Source of the DNA: Bryobacterales bacterium
GTDB lineage: Bacteria > Acidobacteriota > Terriglobia > Bryobacterales > UBA6623
Length of the DNA: 57,216 nucleotides
Direction: 5' to 3'
Assembly (NCBI GenBank): GCA_022823865.1
Contig: JAJEHF010000013.1
Coordinates: 1 to 57,216, forward strand
Of the stretch, positions 11,784 to 20,000 are shown in pieces (the first letter of the stretch is position 1; each line of letters opens with the position of its first letter). The position numbers and the translations under genes are program-made. Below the pieces are notes generated by a model. The model was not told where the DNA came from. It saw nothing but the letters and a program-made list of their open reading frames with translations, and ran no database searches.

Positions 11784-13049
11784 CTAGCTGGCGCTCTTGG
11801 TGGCGGCCTTCTGGGCCGCGCCGGCACCGCCGCCGGGGCCGCCGCCACCCCCGCCAGCACCACCGCGGCCACCGCCTGCGCCAGCACCACCGCGGCCGCC
11901 GCCCGGGCCGGTGCTAATGCGGTCGCCATCCCGCAGCATGGTCGCCCCGCGGCCGACGATGCGCGTGCCAGCGTCCAGGTTCGCCAGGACCTCGATCTGC
12001 CCCTCGCGCGTGAGCCCCGTCTCAATCACGCGAAAGACCGGCCGGTCCTGCTCGTCCGGGACCACGTAGACGCCGGGCTGCTGGCCGCGATAGACCAGGC
12101 CGTCCCGAGGAATCAGGGTGGCCTCGCGGGTCGAGCCCAAGTCCAGGGTGATGCGCGCGAACATCTCGGCCTTGAGCACGGCTTCGGGATTGCGGATGTC
12201 GATCTCGATGATCGCGCTGCGGGTGGCCGCGTCAAGCACCGGCGCGATGCGCGCGATGCGTCCCTCGAACTGTTGCCCGGGGATAGCGTCTACGTGCACG
12301 GCCGCCGTGTTGCCGACGGCCAGCTTGTCGATGTTCCGCTCGGGCACGTTGCCGCGCGTGACCATCGTCGAAAGGTTCACGATCTGGATGATCGGGCTGC
12401 CCGGGGTCACGAGCGCGCCCGGGTCCACGTAGCGGGCCGAGACCAAGCCGCTCATCGGCGCGTAGATCTTGGCCTGCTCAAGTCGGATGCGCAGCTCGGT
12501 CAGTTCCGCGGTGGATTGTTCGAGCTGGGCCTCGGCAAGTTCGACCTGGGCCTCCAGCACCTCCAGAGAAGTCTGGGACTGCTGGAATTCCTGGGGCGAG
12601 AGCAGATCTTCGTCGAACAGCAGCTTGGCGCGGTCAAGGTCCGCCTTGGCGCGGGCCAGCTCGGCCTTGCGGGCGGAAATGTTGGCCTCGCTCACCGAAT
12701 AGGACGCTTCCGAGCGCCTGACCTGCTGCGCCAGCTCGTCGACTTCGATTTCTGCGACAACCGCGCCCTGCTCCATCCAGTCGCCGACCAAGAAGTTGAT
12801 CTTCTCGATGCGCCCGGTGATCTTCGGGTTGATATCGACGGTCTCTTTCGGCTTCAGCGAGCCGGTCAGCAGCAGCTCCTCGCGGATGGAGCCGATGCGG
12901 GCCTCGGTCACGTCGACGTTGACCACGCGGCCTCCGGCCTTCTTCTTGGCCGGAGCGTTCGCCAGCTGGTTGGCCTCGTACACCCTGCTGCCCACCAGGT
13001 AGACGATCGCGATGCCGAACACGATGGCGATGAGGCGCTTCTTGGACAT
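11784..13049 (-). CDS. RND efflux periplasmic adaptor (membrane fusion protein)
   Basis: 421 aa from the ATG at 13049 (MSKKRLIAIVFGIAIVYLVG, a single N-terminal membrane anchor); TTG at 13076 and GTG at 13073 are alternative starts, none with a good ribosome-binding site. It has the MFP order: barrel-sandwich half VDINPKITGRIEKINFLVGD, a long alpha-helical hairpin (about residues 85-160, rich in SEANISARKAELARAKADLD), second lipoyl half IYAPMSGLVSARYVDPGALV, then beta-barrel and membrane-proximal domains. The C-terminus is an unusual low-complexity Gly/Arg/Ala tail of about 40 residues. It is upstream of and in line with the two RND genes and should bridge them to an outer-membrane channel. 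Confidence 0.9.
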   Translation of the reverse strand: MSKKRLIAIVFGIAIVYLVGSRVYEANQLANAPAKKKAGGRVVNVDVTEARIGSIREELLLTGSLKPKETVDINPKITGRIEKINFLVGDWMEQGAVVAEIEVDELAQQVRRSEASYSVSEANISARKAELARAKADLDRAKLLFDEDLLSPQEFQQSQTSLEVLEAQVELAEAQLEQSTAELTELRIRLEQAKIYAPMSGLVSARYVDPGALVTPGSPIIQIVNLSTMVTRGNVPERNIDKLAVGNTAAVHVDAIPGQQFEGRIARIAPVLDAATRSAIIEIDIRNPEAVLKAEMFARITLDLGSTREATLIPRDGLVYRGQQPGVYVVPDEQDRPVFRVIETGLTREGQIEVLANLDAGTRIVGRGATMLRDGDRISTGPGGGRGGAGAGGGRGGAGGGGGGPGGGAGAAQKAATKSAS

Positions 13050-13119
13050 AGTCTGCGGGGCGAGCGGACGCACCAACCCCTGACAGAGGATGGCGGATTC
13101 CCTGCCAGTGGGGTTACGT

Positions 13120-13632
13120 CTAGAAGTCTAGCCGATCACCAATTTGCAGCCCATGAGCGTCGGACTGGCCAGCGGCCAGTTCCAAGACGTAGACCGAGTT
13201 GGCGTTGCCTCCGTAGCTCGGGCAGTCGCCCGGATCGGTCGAGCTGCAAGGAGGCGCCGAGCGGACGATCTCGACAATGCGGTGCGCGCCATCCATCCAG
13301 ATGAGATCCAACGGGATCAGACACTGGTACATCCAAAATGAACGCCGGCTCGAGCGGCTGCCGACAAACAGCATGCCGCGATCCGGCGGCAGCTCGGCGC
13401 GAAACATCAGCCCGCGCGCCTGCTCCGCGGGCGAAATCGCCAACTCGGCCTCGATCAGCGCCCCGTCAGGCAGAGTGACCTGCGTGGTCGGGAGCTGCGC
13501 CGGCTGCGAGCCGCTCGGCGCCGCTGGCGGAGGCCCGCTGCAAGCGGCCCAGAGGGCGAGGGCAAGAATCGCCAGCGGCGCCAAGCCCGAGACGCCGAGG
13601 CGAGGCGCAGCGCGCTGTCCGCGCAGTAGCAT
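13120..13632 (-). CDS. DUF192 lipoprotein
   Basis: 170 aa. The N-terminus ends in LALALWAAC, a lipobox with the cysteine near residue 34, so the protein is probably lipid-anchored. The rest matches the DUF192 (COG1430) layout: ISPAEQARGLMFRAELPPDR, then GMLFVG, FWMYQCLIPLDLIWMDG, VEIVRSAPPC and finally VYVLELAAGQSDAHGLQIGD. It starts 6 bases after the E1 gene's stop codon and is therefore probably co-transcribed with it; the adaptor gene begins 70 bases downstream. Function of DUF192 is unknown. Confidence 0.85.
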   Translation of the reverse strand: MLLRGQRAAPRLGVSGLAPLAILALALWAACSGPPPAAPSGSQPAQLPTTQVTLPDGALIEAELAISPAEQARGLMFRAELPPDRGMLFVGSRSSRRSFWMYQCLIPLDLIWMDGAHRIVEIVRSAPPCSSTDPGDCPSYGGNANSVYVLELAAGQSDAHGLQIGDRLDF

Positions 13633-13638
13633 GCGGGC

Positions 13639-15666
13639 CTAGTACTTTAGCAGCCGCTCCATCGCAAGCTTGACGGATTCCTGCGAGGGCAGGGTCTCGC
13701 GCTCGAGATTGACCGCCGACGGGACGAAGCAATCCTGCGCCCCGACACGGGCGACAGGAGCGTCGAGGCGGTCGAAGCAATGCTGCGAGATCTCGGCGGC
13801 AACCTCGGCCCCGAATCCCATGGTGAGGCTGTCCTCGTGGGCCACTAGGCCGCGGTTGGTGCGCCGGACGCTGTCGAACACGGCCTGCTTGTCCCAGGGG
13901 ACGATGGTGCGCAAGTCGATCACTTCGACCGAACCCGCGCCCTCTTCGGCCAAGGCATTGGCGGCCGCCTCGGCCTGGTGCACGGTGTAGCCCCAGGTGA
14001 CGACCGTAAGGTCGGTGCCGGAGCGTCGCGTCGAAGCCTTGCCGAACGGGATCAGATAGTTCTCGTCCGGCTCCGGAGTCCGCGCGGGCATCGCCCGGTA
14101 GAGGCCCTTGTGCTCGAGGAACAGGACCGGGTCTTGCATCCGCGCGGCCGTCTTGAGCAGGCCCTTGGCATCCTGGGCGGAGCAAGGGTAGGCGATGTAC
14201 CAGCCCGGAATGTTCGCGAAGAAGCCCTCGATGTTGGCCGAGTGCCACGGGCCGCCCTTGATGTGACCGCCCACGGCGACGCGGCAGACCATCGGGCAGC
14301 CCCAAGCGCCGCCGCTGCGCCAGCGCATCGGCGCGATCTCGTTGCGCATCTGCATGAAGGCCGGCCAGATGTAGTCCCCGAACTGGATCTCCACGATCGG
14401 CATGTAGCCCGCCGTGCCCATGCCGCCGGCAATGCCCAAGATCGAAGCCTCGGCGAGGGCAGCATTCACGCAGCGGTCCTGGCCGAATTCGTCGGCCAGG
14501 CCCTTGGTCACGCCGAACACCCCGCCCTTCGGGTCTTCGATATCCTCGCCCCACATGACGATCTTGGGGTTGCGCGCCATCTCCTCGCGCAGCGCGGAAT
14601 TGATGGCTTGGACCATCGACACCTTGGACCCTGTGAAGTTAGGCCGCGACTCCTCGGTCACCGGCACGTGATCCGAGAACACGTGCCGCGTGACGTCGTA
14701 GTTGTGAGGATGCGGGTGGCCGCTTGCCTCTTCCGCGGCCTGGTCGACCTCCGCCTTGATGCGGGCGCGCAAGTCCGTGATCTCGGCCGGGTTCATGATG
14801 CCGGCGTCCAGCACCTGCCGCTCGGCCTGCAGCACCGGATCGCGCGAGACGGCCGACTCGATCTCGGACTCGCTGCGGTACCTGCGCTGGTCGTCGGACG
14901 AGGAGTGATTGTCCAAGCGGACGACGTTGAACTCGATCAGCGCCGGCCCGTTGCCGGCGCGGATGTCGCGGATCAGGCCAGGCACGAGCCGGTAGATCTC
15001 GTCGAAGGCGCCCGTGCCGTCGAGTTCGTAGGCGGGCAGGCCGAAGCCCTCGGCGATCCTGTGGATCTTGGAAGCCGTCTGGTACTTCTGCGGCACGCTG
15101 ATGGCGTAGCCGTTGTTCTGCACGACGAACAGCACCGGCAGGCGCTCGCGCGCAGCCCAGTTGAGCGACTCGAAGAACTCTCCCTCGCTGGTGGCACCCT
15201 CGCCGGAGGAAGCATAGACGATCGCGTCGGAGCCGTCGTAGCGCATGGCGCGGGCAGCGCCGAGGGCCGGCAGGTACTGGGTGCCGGTGGCGGCGCTCTG
15301 CGCCACCAGCCTGAGATCGGGGGAAGACCACTGCTCGGGCATGTTGACGCCCCCCGAATTGGGGTCCCCGTCACGAGAGAGCAGGCCCAGGAAGATGTCC
15401 TTGTAGGGCATTCCGAGCGTGACGGCCACGCTCTTCTCGCGGTAGTAGGTGTAGAACCAGTCGTGGCCCGGGCGCATCAGCATCGGCACGCCGACCTGAA
15501 CCTGCTCGTGCCCGCGAGTCGAGGCATAGAAGGCCAGCCTGCCCTGCTTCAAGAAGACCTTGGCGCGCTCCTCGACGTAGTAGCACTGGAGCATTTTCTC
15601 GTATAGCTCCCGGAGCACCTCGCTGGGAACGACACTTTCGGCGATGTCTGCTAATTGGGTTGCCAT
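13639..15666 (-). CDS. 2-oxoacid dehydrogenase E1, fused alpha and beta subunits
   Basis: 675 aa from the ATG at 15666 (MATQLADIAESVVPSEVLRE); the frame is open for another 90 codons upstream but that part is not conserved-looking and lies in promoter-like sequence. Residues about 15-330 are the E1-alpha part with the ThDP/Mg motif GEGATSEGEFFESLNWAARE and VVQNNGYAIS. From about residue 345 the E1-beta part begins (SMVQAINSALREEMARNPKI), with GEDIEDPKGGVFGVTKGL and EHKGLYR. The fusion type is common for branched-chain or acetoin-type complexes. It decarboxylates a 2-oxo acid and passes the acyl group to an E2 lipoyl enzyme. No E2 or E3 gene is adjacent, so the substrate is unsettled; branched-chain 2-oxo acids are the best guess. 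Confidence 0.9.
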   Translation of the reverse strand: MATQLADIAESVVPSEVLRELYEKMLQCYYVEERAKVFLKQGRLAFYASTRGHEQVQVGVPMLMRPGHDWFYTYYREKSVAVTLGMPYKDIFLGLLSRDGDPNSGGVNMPEQWSSPDLRLVAQSAATGTQYLPALGAARAMRYDGSDAIVYASSGEGATSEGEFFESLNWAARERLPVLFVVQNNGYAISVPQKYQTASKIHRIAEGFGLPAYELDGTGAFDEIYRLVPGLIRDIRAGNGPALIEFNVVRLDNHSSSDDQRRYRSESEIESAVSRDPVLQAERQVLDAGIMNPAEITDLRARIKAEVDQAAEEASGHPHPHNYDVTRHVFSDHVPVTEESRPNFTGSKVSMVQAINSALREEMARNPKIVMWGEDIEDPKGGVFGVTKGLADEFGQDRCVNAALAEASILGIAGGMGTAGYMPIVEIQFGDYIWPAFMQMRNEIAPMRWRSGGAWGCPMVCRVAVGGHIKGGPWHSANIEGFFANIPGWYIAYPCSAQDAKGLLKTAARMQDPVLFLEHKGLYRAMPARTPEPDENYLIPFGKASTRRSGTDLTVVTWGYTVHQAEAAANALAEEGAGSVEVIDLRTIVPWDKQAVFDSVRRTNRGLVAHEDSLTMGFGAEVAAEISQHCFDRLDAPVARVGAQDCFVPSAVNLERETLPSQESVKLAMERLLKY

Positions 15667-15868
15667 TGGCGTGGACCCGCTCGTCTGGCCAGATGCCAGA
15701 GAGGCGCGCGCCGCCCTTCCGCCCCGCCCGTTACCTGCAATGGCCGGGAATTCGAGGCTGGAAGTGAAGATCTGGCGGCGACGCCCGCTTCGAACTTTGA
15801 GTATAAGGGGTGCTCGACTTGCCGCCGCGAATCGCGCCGCGCGGCACGGGCATTTCCGGAACGATTGT

Positions 15869-16829
15869 AATATAGTGTAAATCAGATGGGTGGCCTCCGG
15901 AGCGCGGACTCCGGGAGGGCTGGGGAACGATGACAATCAAGGACGCGTTCAAGGCCTTCCTGGAGGAGGAAGCCCGCTTGCGCGACCTCGCGCGCGAAAG
16001 CGTGTAGGGGTACCAGTCGCTGCTGGCATTGCTGGCACCCCGGGCGGAGCGGAACGGCCTCTCACGCTTGGAGGAACTGGACTAGGACGGCATCCGCTGC
16101 GGGGTGGGCAAGCGGACCTGCCGCGCTTGCACGGCGCGCCTGCGGCTGGCCTGGGCCAAGGCGTTCTTCGGCTTGGCCGTCGAGCTTGGCCGGGCGGCGC
16201 TTCCTGGTGGCGGCCGCAGCGAAGCAGCCCGACATGCGCGCTGCTCCTGCTGATGCGCAACTCGGGGCTGGCCATCGGCGACGCGGTGCCGCTGTGCAGG
16301 GACGTGCTCGTGGGCACCGAACTGGCCCTGCGGCGGGCCAAGAGCGGGGATTTGGTGATGGTCGACCTACCGCATCTGGTAGTGCGGGCGCTGCGGCAGC
16401 TGCGCGGGCCGAACCCGGGCCACTTCTCGCGGTCGGGCAAGAGGGGGCGGTGACCACCGCGAACTAGTGGCGCTCGCGGCTGCGCGCCGCGGAGGGGCGC
16501 GCGGCAAATCGGCTGGGTCCGCTGCTGGCGGAAATGGGCCCTCTGGGCAGCGGGGCGGGACTCGCCGCGTAGCTGGATGGCCGGGAGATCGTGTTACGTG
16601 GCGCGACCTGTGTCACGTTTAGTCAGTTCTAGCCGAACTGACCATGCCAGCTGAAGCGTATTCCTGACGGAGGGTCGTAGGAACAGCCCTCCAGCGCGAG
16701 CGAGCGCCGTGATCCGAACCCTGATCTGTCTAATTTTCGGTCCGATTGCCTTGGAATCCATCATTGTGACCCGGAAATAGCTCACAGTGTTTCCGAATTA
16801 CACGATGATAATGCAACCTACACTATATT
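15869..16829. repeat. Short inverted repeat pair flanking the integrase relic
   Basis: AATATAGTGTA occurs at 15869-15879 and its reverse complement TACACTATATT at 16819-16829, enclosing the recombinase relic. Such AT-rich 11-mers are conspicuous in this G+C-rich region. They could be ends of an old element or just two promoter-like sequences (each includes TATAGT). Confidence 0.3.
15930..16500 (+). pseudogene. Degenerate tyrosine recombinase (phage-integrase family)
   Basis: A good start survives (GGGAGGG, then ATG at 15930) and the N-terminal SAM-like domain is readable: TIKDAFKAFLEEEARLRDLA, interrupted by TAG at 16005, then GYQSLLALLAPRAERNGLSR LEELD, interrupted by TAG at 16083. After a frameshift the core domain appears as LLLLMRNSGLAIGDAV (box-I arginine region), followed by LALRRAKSGDLVMVDLP and HFSRSGKRGR. 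A further shift and a stop precede VTTAN-WRSRLRAAEGRA. The His-x-x-Arg and catalytic tyrosine portions are not found. At least two in-frame stops and two frame changes make it non-functional. Confidence 0.82.
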
Positions 16830-16962
16830 TCTCGATCAGCAACCGGGCTCGCACCGGCCATCTTCCGTTCGGCCCCGCTGTTCACCAGCCCGAAGCCTTG
16901 ATTCCTGTCGGTTGAGGCCCCGTTTTCGCGGGCCATGTAGTCAGTTCGGCTAGAACTGACTA
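16620..16962. mobile_element. 343-bp segment bounded by inverted 23-bp palindromic repeats
   Basis: The 23 bases at 16620-16642 recur exactly as reverse complement at 16940-16962. Each copy is itself a hairpin: arms TAGTCAGTTC and GAACTGACTA around a 5-base centre, GGCTA at the right copy (perfect 10-base arms, 16938-16962) and TAGCC at the left copy. Neither is followed by a T-run, so they do not look like intrinsic terminators. The enclosed about 300 bases hold no recognisable gene. It resembles a small non-autonomous element or a pair of recombination-site-like palindromes next to the broken integrase. The class is an inference. Confidence 0.5.
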
Positions 16963-17042
16963 GGTCCGAAACTGGTCGCTCCATCCATCCCCAGCGCCTC
17001 CCTCTTCCGCACGCCCGAAGCGCGCGGCGAGCGGCTTGGCGC

Positions 17043-20000
17043 GTGGCCATCGCCCTCGCCTTGCCGCTCGTCTTTCCGGCGGCGCTGGACGTCCTCGCGC
17101 AAACCGCTCCGAGCGTGACGGCGGTGGAGATCACCTCGACGCCGATGGGCGACGCGAACTCCGACGACACGCCGGAGACCTACGGGGGGGAGGAGACGAT
17201 CAAGGTCCGGCTGACCTTCAGCGCAGCGGTTGTGGTAACGCCAAGCACGCCAACGAACCCGCCGAACCTGAGGATTAGCCTGGGATCGGGCAGCGGAAAC
17301 GACCGGCTCGTGTACTACGACAGCGGCAGCGGCTCGACTCAGCTGAAGTTCGTCTATAGGGTGGACACGGCGGACGTCTCGACCCTAGGCATCGCGGTGC
17401 TCCAGAATTCGCTGGTGCTGAACGACGGCACGATCGCCGCGCAGGCGGACAGCTCGATCAACGCGGTTCTGACGCACACGGGGCTGGCCCGCGATCCCAA
17501 TCACAAGGTGAACGGTAGCCTGGACACGGCGGCGCCGGGCCCGCAGAGCGCGCGGGTGGACGGGCGGCGGCTGGAAGTGATCTTTACCGAGTTCCTCGAC
17601 ACCGCGTCGCAGCCCGCGGGCAGCGCCTTCACGGTGACGGCCACGCCCGAGGGCGGCACGGCCCGCTCCATCAGCGGCACGGGCACGGCGGCGGTTGTCG
17701 GCGGCACGGCGACTGTCATACTAGCCGGCTCGGTCGCGCCCGGCGAGGCGCTCACGGTCGCGTACGCCAAGCCGGCCAGCGGCCCGCTGCGGGACACTGC
17801 CGAGAACGAGGTGGCCGACTTCTCCGGGCAGGAGGCGACCAACATCACCCCGCAGGGACCGGCCTACACTCTGGTGCGCAACACGGGGCAAAGCGTGGAC
17901 TCCGGTTTCATCTTCGCTACCGGGGACATCGCACAATCGTTCACGACTGGCAGCCAGACCGGCGGCTACCGGCTGACCAGCGCGGAGATCTACCTGAAGA
18001 ATGCGGGCACCTCGTCGGTGACCTACAGCGTGAGCATCGTCAACGCCGCGTCGGGCCCCCTGCCGGGCAGCACCGTTCTGGGCACGCTGGAGAAGCCGGA
18101 CGCACTGGTCGGCGGACGCAACACGTTCACGGCCGCCGGCGAGGGCATCCAACTGGACGCCAGCACGACCTACTTCTTGGTCTTCGACACGCTGACGGGC
18201 GGGTTCAACTGGTTCGACTACGAGGCCGACCTGGCGGCATCGGACGATGAGGATCCCGGCGCGGCGGCGGGCTGGAGCATCGGGAACGCGCACTATCAGC
18301 GGAGTGGATCCACGTGGACGCAAGCGTCCGAAATCAGCCCAGGGAAAAGAGGCTCGGCGCTGATCGCCGTCAACGGTCACGAGGCGCGGTCGAAGACGCT
18401 GGTGGCCAACACCGGGCAGACCTCCGCCGCCAGTTCCACAAACGCCGCCTTCAGCAACGACCAAGCCCAGCCGTTCGATACCGGCAGCAACAGCGGCGGC
18501 TACCGGCTGACCGCGGTGCAGGTCGAGACCGCCATCGACAATCCGGGCAACGCGACCGCCCCGACTTACGAGGTGAGCATCCGATCCGATTCGTCCGGCG
18601 ATCCGGGCGACAGCGAGGGCACGCTGGAGAAGCCGTCCGCGCTGTCCCAGGGGGTCAGCACGTTTACGGCCTCCGGCGCGGGCATCAAGCTGGACGACAG
18701 CGAGACGTACTTCGTGTTGATAGACGTGAGTGCGGCGGGGAACAAGGGCGTCAAGGTCCAGCGCACTACCACGAACGCCGAAGATTCGGGCGCGGCGGCC
18801 GGCTGGAGCATCGGGGACACCTACCGGCGGAGGGGGAACTCGGACACCGACTGGACCAGCGCCACCGACGACGCCAACGAGGTGAAGATCGCCGTGCGCG
18901 GGCACGGCATCGGGCCGGACTTCCAGAGCGCGGAGGTGGACGGGAACGAACTGGAGGTGACCTTCGCTGGGAACCTGGGCGCCAGCGCGACGCCCGGCAC
19001 GGCGTTCGACATCATCGCCACCAAGCCGGACGGCACGGCGCGCGGCATCGGCGGAACCGGCAGCGCGACGATCTCGGGGGCCAAGGCGACCGTGACGCTG
19101 GCCCAGCGGGTGGACCCGGACGAGACGCTGACGCTGCGCTACACGCCGCCGGTCGTTGGCGCGCTTGGAAACGGCAGCGGCAACTGGGTGGACGCCTTCT
19201 CCGGCGAGCAGGCGAGCAACGCCAACGAGGGGACGCCGTTCGTGACGGCGGTGGAGATCATCTCGACCCCGTCGACCGATTCGGACGCCGATGGCACGGT
19301 GGACGCCTACGGGTCGCGCGAGACGATCCAGGTCCAGCTGACCTTCGGATATGCGGTGGCCGTGACGGGCACTCCGCGGCTGAAAATCGACCTCAGTTCA
19401 GCAGACGGAGACGAGAAGTGGGCGGAGTACGCCGACGGCGATGGCACGACGCAGTTGACGTTTGCCTATTCGGTGGGGACGACGGACGTCTCGACCGCCG
19501 GCATCGCGGTGCTGCAGGACACGCTGGAGTTGAACAGCGGCACGGTGGTCGCGCAAGCGGACAGCACACTCAACGCGATCTTGGCGCATGCGGGGCTGGC
19601 CCACGATCCCGGCCACAAAGTCAACGGCAATCTGGCGGTGCCGTTCGTATCGGCGGTGGCGATCACCTCGACACCGTTGATTGACGTCGACAACAACGGC
19701 ACGCCGGACACCTACGGGGGGCTCGAGAAGATCCGGGTCCGGCTGACCGTGAGCGCAGCGGTGGCGGTGACGGGTACCCCGCGGCTGCAGATCGACCTGA
19801 GCACGAACAGCGGGGGCGAGCGCTGGGCCGAGTACGCCAGCGGCAGTGGCACGACGGCGCTAACGTTCGCCTACACGGTTGGGACGGGGGGAGATGACCT
19901 CTCGACCGAGGGCATCGCGGTAATCCGGAACACGCTGCAGCTGAATGGCGGCACGATCGTGGCACAGTCGGACAGCACGCTAAACGCGATTCTGACGCAT

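Noticed and set aside
16620-16962. Pair of intrinsic terminators
   Set aside because: Hairpins are strong but neither is followed by a T-run, and they are identical in inverted orientation, which fits recombination sites or element ends better.
16823-17170. Minus-strand open frame across the start of the giant gene
   Set aside because: Sequence has no family resemblance and runs antisense to the signal peptide region; considered a shadow.
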